From Stentor coeruleus (Eukaryota > Ciliophora > Heterotrichea > Heterotrichida > Stentoridae): DNA of 64,000 bases. The notes under the pieces were generated by a model. The model ran no database searches. It had not been told where the DNA came from and saw only the letters and a list, made by a program, of their open reading frames with translations. How positions within the stretch are numbered: the stretch's first letter is position 1; each line of letters starts with the position of its first letter. Positions 38,965 to 49,095 of the stretch are shown here, one piece after another. The DNA lies in contig MPUH01000325.1 of the NCBI GenBank assembly GCA_001970955.1, positions 1-64,000 on the forward strand. Reading direction: 5' to 3'. The position numbers were made by a program, and so were the translations under genes.

Positions 38965-39525
38965 AGATAAGGATCAGTAGAGTGTACTTAAAAACCTCAT
39001 ATTAAATATATCTTACTAAAGTTATTAAAATTATTACGGGTATTAAATATCTTTTTTTATATAATACCCCTTATGCTTTCCCCCTGATCTATGATAAATA
39101 CTCATTAATATTTCAACCACCCATGCAATATTTCCTTTCTTTGTTCATCGAATATAATATTTTAATTATGTATTTCGGTAAAAAAAATTTTCACATTAAA
39201 ATTGTCTCAGTTTTACCAAATGACAAATTCCTTGGATATTTCTATGATTTAAGTAATACATATAAATATTTTCATTTGGTTTTATTTCTATATAAATTTA
39301 TGAGAATTTTTAAAACTTCGTTTTAAATCTGGAAAAAATATTCGACAACTCAAACTACTTTTATTTTAATAAGATTTTTCAAATCCTTTATTATAATATC
39401 ATTTATAGTCTCATTATTTCTATTATTTTTATATAGTATAGAAATCTAAACATAAAACTTTATAATCATTAAACCTCTCACATCCCAAACAACCCATACT
39501 TATCACAATCAAAAACATAATCTTA
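38965..39525. other. Convergent intergenic region, no supported gene
   Basis: Spacer between convergent genes. A 67-codon frame at 39123-39326 has only AT-driven composition and no recognisable feature, so it is not called. Confidence 0.5.
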
Positions 39526-42036
39526 TTACGCTGAATCTCTAAAAGAAGCCCTATTCGACAAGGCTAAAATCTTATTATAATCTTCTTCAAGCCTACCCAA
39601 CAGCGAGTTTGTAATCTTAACCTCCTTAACATAATCAATAAATCCTTCATTAAAAAATTCTTCAGTATACAAATTCGCCCCAGTAATCAAACTCATAATT
39701 TCATCAAAAGTCCCACCTCGTATTTTTGGACCCATAAGCTTAAGTATTGCAACTGATGCTTTAAAAATAACCTTCCAACCTTTAATAAAAAAATAATCCC
39801 ATATTTGTAATAAAACTGGAATTTTACTTTGCAAATTACTAGAAAACAAAGTTAAAAACCAAGAACTACTAAAAAACCCAGCTGAAACTCCTTCAAGTTT
39901 AAACACTTTTTGTATATCAGGAAGTTTTATTTCAATAATCTGATCAAGTTGATAAAGCATACATCTAAGTTTTGGAACACCAACTTGAAAAATCGGACCC
40001 ATATCAAACTTTTTAACAAGCCCAATCAAACATTTAAAACTAAAGCTCTCATTATTGAAAATCTGCAGAAAAGTCCCGGCTATAAAATTCATTCCTTGGC
40101 AGTAACTCACGTCAGGATTGAAAAAAGCATAGGTTTTAAGGACGTTTTTTAAGGCTTGATGCATTTCAGTTTTACCTTGATATGATCTATTAACATCCAT
40201 ATCGATAATATCATTCATTTCACCTATAAACTCGATGTTTTTTGATATTTTCTCTAGTAAAGCATCATAGTCTGTAGGGGGGAAATACATTTTTAGTTGA
40301 TTTTCCCAGTGTTTTTTCCTGATCTTTTCAATATTCCCTCTTTTTTTAACAAGAAAAGTATAGTAAACATATGTTTTAAGATATCCATTAAGAGCTTTGT
40401 TTAAAGTTAATAAATCAAGAGTTTCTATAGGGCTAAGGTATTCAAGTACTAGTTTTAGTATTTTAGGGTCAAAAACTTGAGTTGGGCGTTTTTTTTGAGG
40501 ACCAGAATCTCGTTCGATTTGTATTTGACTTAATAAAGTACATATTCTATCAGCTTCAAGCATATAATTATCAGCAATTTTCATAACTATTGATTGAGCT
40601 ATTTTAGATGAGACACTAAGATTTGACATTTGGTAAGTAAAATGCGATAAAATGTTGTAGGCTGAAGATTTGTCTGATTTTTCTATAGATTTTTCTTTAT
40701 TAGGCAAAGGGATTTTTAATGCCAAATCTTTAAGGGTTGATAGGATAAAACTTGGTTTTTTTCGGCTGTGAGATACTTTTTGTGATGACTCTTTGTCTAC
40801 TAAAAGCTTGGCTGATATGGCGAGTTGGATTGCGTTTATCCAACGTTTTTCATTGTCCCAGATTTTATCTGTTTTCAGTAACTCGGTTAGGTAACATTTT
40901 TGCCCATTGGACTCTATGAAGAAAACGTGGGATAAAGCGATTATTTTGCAGAAATGCATTTGGCTGGTTTCGTCATCTTCTAAGGAAGAGAGGATTTGTT
41001 TTAAGATTTCAGCTAGTTTTTGGAAGCCTTCATTTTCGATTTTTTCATTATGCTTTAAACATTCTAAACCTTGAATAAACATATCTTTTCCTTTGTTACT
41101 CAAAAGGATTTCTTTGAGTTTAGGAAAGTCTGCGAATTTACAACTTTTGTTTAGGATGAGAAAGTCTATAACAGAATTAACTATTTCAAGGTCACTGACT
41201 TCATCGATTTTTTTCATGTTTTTCCAAGATGTGTAATCAACAAATTCCTCTTGGATTTTCATTGGGTTTTCTAAACGCCCAATAAAATTTTTTATATCAA
41301 AATTGCTATTGATAAAAGTAACACTGTCTGAAAATTCAATCAGATAATTGTTTTGTAATTCTATCAATTTTTGATAATGCCTTATATGTTTTTCTGCTGT
41401 ACTTTTAATAAAATGAATCCTACTTTCTTCATTCTGTTGAAGAGATTCAAGTAAATTCGGCATTTCACTCTCATAAATCGCCGTCAAATAATTAACTTCA
41501 TCTATGCATTTTTTATAATTTTCTTGAGCAATATTAGCACTTATTTCATACTGTTTTTGCTGAGCTACAATTGTTTGTTGGTTATTTGCTGTAATGACTG
41601 TTCGTTTAAGTTTTTCTAAAGTTTCAGATTGTTGATAATAATTCGCTTTTACTTTTTGTAACTCTGCATAAGCTGATTTAATTGGTTTTGATGTATCTTC
41701 GCTATGTATTTTGATTTCTATGTTATTCCCTATGAAATGATCATAAAATAAATCAAGTGGTTCAATTATATCTGTCTGTAAACTATTGATAAAAGATAAT
41801 TGGGATGTGATAATCTGTTTGAAATATCTTTTTAGTGAATGCATTGATTGTGTTAATGTGCTTTCTGGCTTAAGCAATTTAAAGCTGTCAGTGTTTTTGT
41901 TAAGCTCAATTGAAAATGTATCAAAAGCATTTTTTATACCTTTGAAGAATAAGGATAAGGATTTCAGCTCGAAACTTCCCCCGTTTAGGTGAGAAAAAAT
42001 TTCGTTTAGACTATGGGGCATATCCTTAAAGCTCAT
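39526..42036 (-). CDS. F-BAR-like / TBC Rab-GAP fusion protein, 836 aa
   Basis: The C-terminal 250 residues are a TBC domain, which activates GTP hydrolysis on Rabs. The Arg finger motif IDMDVNRSYQG (Arg near 617) and the Gln finger YCQGMNFIAG (645) are both intact, followed by LQIWDYFFIKGWKVIFKASV. The N-terminal about 260 residues are helical with the charged pattern of F-BAR domains (LSFINSLQTDIIEPLDLF, then ENYKKCIDEVNYLTAIYESE), which bend membranes. Between them is a region similar to KIAA0513/SBF2-type domains, and just before TBC an F-box-like stretch (LVLEYLSPIETLDLLTLNKA). A membrane-bending plus Rab-GAP fusion would link curvature to Rab switching. The F-BAR and F-box calls are by pattern only. 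Confidence 0.8.
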   Translation of the reverse strand: MSFKDMPHSLNEIFSHLNGGSFELKSLSLFFKGIKNAFDTFSIELNKNTDSFKLLKPESTLTQSMHSLKRYFKQIITSQLSFINSLQTDIIEPLDLFYDHFIGNNIEIKIHSEDTSKPIKSAYAELQKVKANYYQQSETLEKLKRTVITANNQQTIVAQQKQYEISANIAQENYKKCIDEVNYLTAIYESEMPNLLESLQQNEESRIHFIKSTAEKHIRHYQKLIELQNNYLIEFSDSVTFINSNFDIKNFIGRLENPMKIQEEFVDYTSWKNMKKIDEVSDLEIVNSVIDFLILNKSCKFADFPKLKEILLSNKGKDMFIQGLECLKHNEKIENEGFQKLAEILKQILSSLEDDETSQMHFCKIIALSHVFFIESNGQKCYLTELLKTDKIWDNEKRWINAIQLAISAKLLVDKESSQKVSHSRKKPSFILSTLKDLALKIPLPNKEKSIEKSDKSSAYNILSHFTYQMSNLSVSSKIAQSIVMKIADNYMLEADRICTLLSQIQIERDSGPQKKRPTQVFDPKILKLVLEYLSPIETLDLLTLNKALNGYLKTYVYYTFLVKKRGNIEKIRKKHWENQLKMYFPPTDYDALLEKISKNIEFIGEMNDIIDMDVNRSYQGKTEMHQALKNVLKTYAFFNPDVSYCQGMNFIAGTFLQIFNNESFSFKCLIGLVKKFDMGPIFQVGVPKLRCMLYQLDQIIEIKLPDIQKVFKLEGVSAGFFSSSWFLTLFSSNLQSKIPVLLQIWDYFFIKGWKVIFKASVAILKLMGPKIRGGTFDEIMSLITGANLYTEEFFNEGFIDYVKEVKITNSLLGRLEEDYNKILALSNRASFRDSA

Positions 42037-42774
42037 TTTTTATAAACTCATTATGATTGAATTGTGATAGAACTAGGGTTTGGATATAATTATTAAAATT
42101 ATATATTTTTTATGTATATGTTATGTAATAGTTGTAGTATTTTAGTAATAAAAGTTAAAATATTTGAAATAATTGACAGAAATTATAGAGCAAAATAACC
42201 TAACAAAAATTCATAATTATAAATTGATAGAAAAAAACTAGAATTAAGAGTTATTTGAAATATTTAAAAATATCAGCTAAAAATTGATGATTATATAAAA
42301 TTATCTATATATCAACCACTAAAAAATCCAAAAAAAATATGTGCTATTTACAAATTTCAGCCTATAAATAAGACAGAAAAAACACTTTTTCTGATAAGCA
42401 ATTTTGCCAATTTCAATAAGAATTTCCTTTTACTATTAACCCTCCAATGATAGATGGTAAATATATACCTATATTTAAACTTAATCCAAAATGATCAGCA
42501 GTCAAATTGCTCTAAGTATTCAAATACTAGTAAAAAAAGGCATTTTAAATATAAAAATAAATGAAAATCTACCACAATCTGCAATATAGCTCTAGTTTAA
42601 AACTTTTTATATTAGGATTTTTATATTTAAAATAAAATTCATCATGAAGAAAAATCTATACAGAAAATAACAATCCAAATAATGAATTCAAAACAATAAA
42701 ATCCTTTAACAATTTTCATAATAATTATCTTAAATACTAGCCTTATAGATAAAATCACATAATATAATTTTATA
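42037..42774. other. Divergent intergenic region, no gene found
   Basis: 738 bp. Left half G-containing (leader of the minus gene), right half C-containing (leader of the plus gene). Nothing else seen. Confidence 0.6.
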
Positions 42775-44007
42775 ATGAAAACAAGGACATTGATAGTATC
42801 TATTACACTATTACTCTCTATTCTCATGCTCGAACTATTATCACTTTTTTATCCAAATTGGTCAACTATTCAAAACGAAAATTTCAATCTGACTTCCTGT
42901 CAATCATGCTCTAAACTTTTACAAAATTGGTCTTTAGAATGTATGACCAGAAAAGCATGCTATGATAATAATGATACCTTATGTGAAAATTATAGTAAAG
43001 ATTTTTATGCTGGAGTTATTTATATATATATTCAAATAGCATGTATATTTACAACTTTGATGTTATTAGAAAAATTTGGTATAATGGCATTTAATGAAGA
43101 TATAGGGTATTCATTTATTGTTTATATAGTTTTATTTATAAATTGGATATTACAATTATTAGCTATAATTATGTGGTGGTTTTATTCAATCAAAGATAGT
43201 GAAGTTAAAGCAAATACTGGTCCGAAAATAGGGATTTTTTTAGCAGTATGGACAAGTTTAGGGAGTTTTTATTTGTTTTATGTGTTTTATAAGGAAAAAT
43301 ATTCTGAAGGTATTCAATGTATTCAGACTTCACAAAAAATATTGGGTATGAGTCCTAAGATCTGGATGATTTTATCCATATCTTTAATCCTACTTGGCTT
43401 ATGCTTGATAATTGCATCTATATCAACAAAAACCTGGTTAACTTATAAAAATACCTATGGTGGGCTTATAAGATGTAAAGACTGTAATGAAATTCCTTAT
43501 TTATCCTGGGAATGTCTAGCTGGTACTGAATGCGAAAATAATAAAGATTCTAAAACATGTAAAATATATTTACGATTAGCATATGCGTCAAAATGTTATC
43601 TAATTTTATCAAGTATCTCAATAATTCTGATAATCTTCTTCTTACAATCTGGTATTTCTACTATAATCTCAAGAAAATATGGTAATGAACAATTTAATCT
43701 TGTAACCTTTATCTAGACATACCTTATACTTGGAATATTTCTTCAATTGATATCGACTATTTTATGGGCGGATATAAGCAAAGTTAAAGTTTCTTCTCAA
43801 TGCGATGATGATATTTGTGGGTCACTAGGTATTTCCTTAGCAATTTCTAGTAATTTTTTTATTTTCATAGGAGCGATACTGTATTCAATTTCTATAAGAT
43901 ATGAGACTTATATTTTCCTTGTAAATATTGATCTTAATTTAGTTGAAGCACAAAGGCTTAAGAGTACTTGTCCAACTCCAAGAAATGATATGCAAGAAAA
44001 ACATTAA
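42775..44007 (+). CDS. Internally duplicated tetraspan (claudin-like) protein, two exons
   Basis: 405 aa after removal of the 15-nt intron 43702-43716. Eight membrane helices arranged as two sets of four. Each set begins with a helix, then an outside loop with a Trp and a Cys pattern: NWSTIQ then SCQSC, WSLEC, RKAC and LC in the first; TWLTYK then RCKDC, WECLAG, TEC and TC in the second. The matched spacing (C-x2-C, then W-x-x-E-C or W-E-C, then two more Cys) shows internal duplication. A first loop with W and paired Cys is the hallmark of claudin/PMP22/LHFP-type proteins, so a claudin-like fold is inferred, not proven. A junction or adhesion role would be new here. Confidence 0.78.
43702..43716 (+). 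other. 15-nt intron (tetraspan gene)
   Basis: GTAACCTTTATCTAG, phase 0, ends in an in-frame TAG. Removal restores helix 7 (TYLILGIFLQLISTIL). Confidence 0.9.
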
Positions 44008-44634
44008 AATAACTTTTTTAAAACAAATAGTCCAGCAACAGTATATGTTATATTGTTAATGTTATTTTTTAAAAACTTGATTTGATAGAGTTTTATGACT
44101 TAGTCGATATTATTCTCATCTCATTTTCTTGAAGTTTGCATAGATGTTATTATGGAAAAAATGGGGAACGGGTTAAAAGATATTATAGTTTTAATCAGTT
44201 AAAAAAATCATGATATAATACGAGTTAACTTGTTTAATAATTATCTCAATTTTAATATATCCAAAAAGTATCTAAAATATATATATAATAATGTAAAAAT
44301 ATGGCATCTGATATATATAAATTAACTTATAATGAGATATAATTGATATTAAAAAATCCTAGATAAAATGGGTGTTTAAGTTCAAAGTATTTTTAATATG
44401 ATTTTAATGAGAGAGTGTTTTGAATCTTAAATTTTTTAAAGAAAAAAATAATACTGAACAGCAAAGAAATAATTTACTCATAATAATTTCTAGCTTGCTT
44501 TTCTAATATAAAATCATATACAATAAGCTTTGGTAAAAATTCAAACTCAAATCTAAGTTTGATTAGATATAATAAATTATACATTTATAAATAGTATTTA
44601 TAAGATTTTATAATCCAGTATATATATTATTCTA
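44008..44634. other. Convergent intergenic region, no gene found
   Basis: AT-rich; G-containing on the left, C-containing on the right, as expected for two 3' flanks. Nothing coding recognised. Confidence 0.55.
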
Positions 44635-45255
44635 TTAACTATTTATTTTCACAGCTAGGCTCGGACTAACCTGAGCAGAACTATTATCCGTTTTATACTC
44701 AAAAATACACCATTGTTCTATTTCAATTACATATAATATCTTGTAAAGAGCAAAAAAAAGCATTATAAGACCAAACATAGTTGGAATGCCACATATGCAT
44801 ATCATAACTATTGTATAAGCTAAACTATTTTTGACATCACTTTTATATAATGATACAATAATTATAACAATAGTCATGACAAACAATATGAAGATTAGAA
44901 CTGGTATAATACAGCAATATCGATAGTATTTATTAAATATATTTTTATAATTTACTTCGCAATATCCAAAATTTTCTGCTGAACCTTTTTTTGGGTTAAA
45001 CTTTCTTTTCTGTTTTATATCCATTATGTACTGATATCCACACACTTCACATTTTGCTTCTTTTATATCTTTGTACTTCATTGTTATCCAAATTTTCAAA
45101 CAATCCTCATGAATATGTTTTAAACTCCCACTGCAATGACAAGGGCTTACTAGGACTGACTCACCACTTTCATAACAAACCCTGCAGAATGCTTGCTCTA
45201 AATTATTTGGAGACCCTGGCCTTGTAGCTGATTGATTTTCTAAGTCTTTATTCAT
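44635..45255 (-). CDS. RING-CH (MARCH-type) membrane E3 ubiquitin ligase
   Basis: 206 aa. The N-terminal RING-CH finger has the C4HC3 order: CRVCYESGE, PCHCSGSLKHIHEDC, LKIWI, CEVCGYQY. The Trp in LKIW that positions the E2 enzyme is present. Two membrane helices follow (about 117-140, ILFVMTIVIIIVSLY, and 148-175, IVMICICGIPTMFGLIMLFF) with a short loop between, the layout of MARCH proteins, which ubiquitinate membrane cargo to route it to endosomes or degradation. Short C-terminal tail. Complete, single exon. Confidence 0.9.
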   Translation of the reverse strand: MNKDLENQSATRPGSPNNLEQAFCRVCYESGESVLVSPCHCSGSLKHIHEDCLKIWITMKYKDIKEAKCEVCGYQYIMDIKQKRKFNPKKGSAENFGYCEVNYKNIFNKYYRYCCIIPVLIFILFVMTIVIIIVSLYKSDVKNSLAYTIVMICICGIPTMFGLIMLFFALYKILYVIEIEQWCIFEYKTDNSSAQVSPSLAVKINS

Positions 45256-46150
45256 TTATTACACTAAAATAATTCATGTATATTTTGCATATTGTTCTAT
45301 TATCAGAAAGATTTAATTTGGAAAAAAATTCTAATTTTTGTAAGTTTAATTGTAGAGATAAAATGATTTTATTCCCTAATGGAAACAGACTTTTTTTTTC
45401 TGATTAAGGCGCTTAGAAATTCTGATAATGTTTAAACGCAAAAAATAACTATAGCAAAAAATTATGAATATCTAAATGTACTTCATGCTTTATCATATTA
45501 TTATATTATTTTGTATTATATCATATTTAGTAAGATTTTGATATAAAATTTCAGCTAATAAGTTTTCTGGAATTTGCTAAGCTTATTTATTAGATGAAAA
45601 ACTTTTTTTAATAATATAATGAAATAGTTTAATATAAAGAATGCTTGTAAGATTTTAAAATTTATCATCTTCGTTAACCTTGTAAAAATTTTTTTTTAAA
45701 AAAAGAAGGTTTTAGATAGTTAGATAATATAATCATAATTTTTTTTAATTCTATGAATAAAACTCGAGGTAAGTATAAAAATATCATATATCAGCCATCT
45801 TCGATATATAATCCCATTATTATATTCTTATCATTATTTTCTCGATAAATGATTGTTATTACTAAGTATTCTATTCTTACATATGATTATAAATAAACTA
45901 ATCACATACAGTCTTATCAACTAATACAATTAAAATTTATATGTAAAAGATTTCATTTTCTTAAATATACTTTATAATAAAAAACTATACAAACTTTATT
46001 CCTATAAACACAATCATAATCATAATCTTTTTTTTATATCATATGAAATCTACGCTGAAAAAAACGCAATCACTTATGTCTATATTTCATAAATGAATTT
46101 AATATATATTCCTTTGAAAATTTAGCGATATTATTTAAAACATTGTAATT
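45256..46150. other. Divergent intergenic region, no gene found
   Basis: 895 bp of AT-rich leader DNA for two divergent genes, with the composition switch near the middle. Nothing recognised. Confidence 0.6.
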
Positions 46151-47314
46151 ATGAGCTCGGACGAAAGCAGCCCTGAAAGAAATCTACAGGATTATTGGGA
46201 AGATAAAATAGATATATCCCCAATAAAACCAGAGTCTCAGCCCAAGACTGATGCTGATTTTTTTCGTTCCTTAACTGTAAATAGGTCCTCACCAAAAAAG
46301 TTCCTATTCAAGTCAATCACTCTAAAAGGTGGAGAAACACTTAAAGAACTACAAAAATCAATCATCATCCTCCGTCAACGTAACTTAACTCAAGTACAAC
46401 AATTAACCCAAGAAGTCAAATCCAACACCCGTAAAGAACTCAAAGAAGCAGTCGCTGAAATCAACGCAGGATTCGAAAAAGAAATCTGCACAATACGTCT
46501 TGAACATGACAAAATGAAAGATGAGATTTCTAAAAGGAATCGAGAACTAATCTTACTAGGAAAATTCATGGTTGATCAAGAATCTTTAATCTCACAAAAT
46601 CGGCTTATAAAAATCTTGAAAAATGAAATCCCGAACACATCTCAAGCTATTGTTGATGAAAAAAAAATCTTAAAGTCTGATTTAAAAGTATTAAAAGTGC
46701 GAATTGAAGGTATGAAAGAAGCTATAGTTGAGTATACAAATAAAACTAATACTGCTGATGCTAAAATGAAAGATTTGGATAAAGAGATAGAAAAAATTAA
46801 AGCAGGTCATAGACAAGAATTAAAAGCTCTTGAGGTACAATTAGAAGCTAAACTGGAGAAAGCTAAAAAGGAAAGGGATGATGTAAAATCAGCTTATGAA
46901 ATATATAGAAAAAGTGGATGGAAGGAGATAGAAGATAAAGAACAATCATTAGAAAAACAAAATATGATAATTGTTATGTTGCAAAATGAACTGAAAACTG
47001 CAAAAGGGATTATTTTTCATCAAAAACTACAACTAAGGATTCATAATAGTTTACAAGGGTATGTTGAAGAGTATGAAAATAATGATGAGATAGACATGAC
47101 GATGCAGTCACAAAATGTGTCAAATTATGTTGTCCCAGTACCAGGTAGAAGTAAAACTATTTGTACAAGGAAGAAATTTATAAGGTCGAATGAGTTGTCT
47201 TTTTCAACTAACTTCCAAAGTATGGTTTCAGATACAGGATCTGCTTTTTCGAAAACACATAATCGTCGTGCTGCTCCGGCTGGGTACAAGCCCAAATTGT
47301 CACCTATTAGTTAA
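46151..47314 (+). CDS. Coiled-coil protein, 387 aa
   Basis: Family not recognised. A short acidic, Ser-rich N-terminus (MSSDESSPERNLQDYWEDK) precedes a long heptad region from about residue 60 to 290, broken once near residue 150-165. The C-terminus (300-387) is polar and basic (VPVPGRSKTICTRKKFIRSN) with no domain. No signal peptide or membrane helix. It looks like a cytoskeletal or basal-body protein. Two 15-nt stretches that begin GTAA and end AAG occur inside, but AAG ends are not seen in the proven introns here, so they were not taken as introns. Confidence 0.75.
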   Translation: MSSDESSPERNLQDYWEDKIDISPIKPESQPKTDADFFRSLTVNRSSPKKFLFKSITLKGGETLKELQKSIIILRQRNLTQVQQLTQEVKSNTRKELKEAVAEINAGFEKEICTIRLEHDKMKDEISKRNRELILLGKFMVDQESLISQNRLIKILKNEIPNTSQAIVDEKKILKSDLKVLKVRIEGMKEAIVEYTNKTNTADAKMKDLDKEIEKIKAGHRQELKALEVQLEAKLEKAKKERDDVKSAYEIYRKSGWKEIEDKEQSLEKQNMIIVMLQNELKTAKGIIFHQKLQLRIHNSLQGYVEEYENNDEIDMTMQSQNVSNYVVPVPGRSKTICTRKKFIRSNELSFSTNFQSMVSDTGSAFSKTHNRRAAPAGYKPKLSPIS

Positions 47315-47601
47315 TCATTTTTTTTTGAGATAAAATAATGAGTATTTGTGATGATATTATTATAAGAAGTAGATGTACTGAGTGTATAAATAAAAATATA
47401 ATAATTTTACATCATATTATGTGTATACTAAAACTTTTATCAGAAATAAAATATTTATTACAAATATAAATTCTTTTATATAACAAGAAACATTAAAATA
47501 CAAATATCTACATCAAAAAAAAAGCTTTTTAAACCATATATTTATTTCAAATACTCAGATTTAAATTTAAACTTAGCAATTGTTGATTTCTATTTACAGG
47601 T

Positions 47602-48201
47602 TTAAGATAATTTTGACTTTTGATTATGGTAACTGTTCACTAATAAATTGTTGTTTAGCAGAGTGTTTTTCCCACTGAATTTTTTTTTTAAAGATAACTT
47701 TTCAAGTCTTACAAGCTGCTTGAGTGAGCTTTTTAAATCTTCATCGCAGTTAAATTGTTGAAGCAAAGAATCATAGCTATCTTTTACTATAAAAAATATA
47801 CAAATTGGGGGGAAAATTATAATAAAAAAGCTATCTGAAAGGTTTATCGTAGATTCAGTGACAGTTTTAACTTTGCAAGTCTTTCTAGGCTTTAAATTTG
47901 AAGTTTTACCTTTTTGTGTGAATGATTTCGGCATCAGCGAAGGTTTGGTCTTGTGACAAATCCGAAACTTAGGATTAGACTTGATTTTTGCCCTAGTCAA
48001 ATCACTTGTTGGGACTTTTTTTACCAGTTTTATACGTGTTTTTATGCTTTTTTCTGATGATTTTGTTAGGTTATTATGATTAGCTTGGCTTTTTGTTCGC
48101 TTCTTTCGCTGTTTATACGTTAGGAAATCTTCCATGCTCATTAGACTGTGTCTTTGGTTTGTATGGAGTTTTGCATAATATTTTTTAAGCATCACTTGCA
48201 T
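47602..48201 (-). CDS. Hypothetical very basic protein, 199 aa
   Basis: Not recognised. The N-terminal 110 residues are rich in Lys, Arg and Ser (TYKQRKKRTKSQANHNNLTK, KTCKVKTVT). Residues about 124-137 are hydrophobic (FFIIIFPPICIFFI), which could be a membrane segment or a buried helix; a charged C-terminus follows. With one such segment it may be a tail-anchored or peripheral protein, but no family matches by eye. Its upstream flank is a striking near C-free tract on the plus strand (48250-48530). Confidence 0.55.
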   Translation of the reverse strand: MQVMLKKYYAKLHTNQRHSLMSMEDFLTYKQRKKRTKSQANHNNLTKSSEKSIKTRIKLVKKVPTSDLTRAKIKSNPKFRICHKTKPSLMPKSFTQKGKTSNLKPRKTCKVKTVTESTINLSDSFFIIIFPPICIFFIVKDSYDSLLQQFNCDEDLKSSLKQLVRLEKLSLKKKFSGKNTLLNNNLLVNSYHNQKSKLS

Positions 48202-49095
48202 TGGAGTATATAAATTATTATATTCAGCTTTTATACTTTGATATCAGATTATTATGATTTTTGGGTTTATAATTTTTTGAGATTATTAGAAGGAAATTTA
48301 GAGGTTTTTAGATGAAGATTTATTTTAGGATAATTTGGTGGAGTTTGTTTATAGTAAATTTTAAAAGTATTTTTTTTTTTGTATGGAGTTTGGATGTGAA
48401 AAAAATGAGACTTTAGATTTTTATTAGGAATTTTAAGAAGATTTATTAAGTTGGAGAGAGGTTTAGATTGGGGAATTTTTTGGAGATATTTTGTGTGTTT
48501 TGTTGTGCTATTGATGCTATTATAGGGCTTTAAAGAAATGAAGATCCTTTGATATTGAGAATTTACAATATTTTTTTTGCTTTAAGGTATTTATAGTTTG
48601 TGTTATATGAAATAAATATAGTTTCTTATTAAAAAATTCCAGATAATAGTTTAAAATACACAAAATTGAAGTTAAATTATAGAAATGAAAATTCTGAGAC
48701 AAGTAGAAATTGGGTGTATGAGATTGTTCATAGTATCAGGGACTACTTTAAATAGTTTACGTTATAATACAACAGGAACTTTGAGTTTATCAAATTTCTC
48801 CCTGATGGTATCTGAGTGAGGATAATGATACTTTGATTAAGGAACTTATTTTTTTCTTTGATCTTGTGTTTATGCAAACTTTAGCCTTATTGGTTAAGAC
48901 TCCACATATAGACAAATGCCCTTAATTAACAGATTTTTAAGAAAGTAAAAAAATGCTTATATCAACCCAAAATATAAAATAATATGCTTATACTGAATAT
49001 CAAAAATAACATAATTTAAAAAGAAATTTCAATTGCACTTAAATAAAATATCTGATATAATAACTTAATGCATGGTTTTATATATAATTATTAAT
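48202..49095. other. Intergenic: near C-free tract and a possible small relic
   Basis: The plus strand from 48250 to 48530 has only a handful of C bases, an extreme case of the flank asymmetry. On the minus strand, 48672-48836 reads as a protein-like frame with one internal stop (SDTIREKFDKLKVP, KLFKVVPDTMNNLIH); it may be a decayed gene piece. No known family. Confidence 0.5.

Noticed and set aside
39123-39326. Plus-strand frame of 67 codons between convergent genes
   Set aside because: Residues are those of random AT-rich sequence (Phe, Tyr, Ile, Asn, Lys); no signal, motif or flank support.
46390-46460. 15-nt strings starting GTAA and ending AAG in the coiled-coil gene
   Set aside because: Proven introns here end TAG or CAG, and removal would delete heptad residues.
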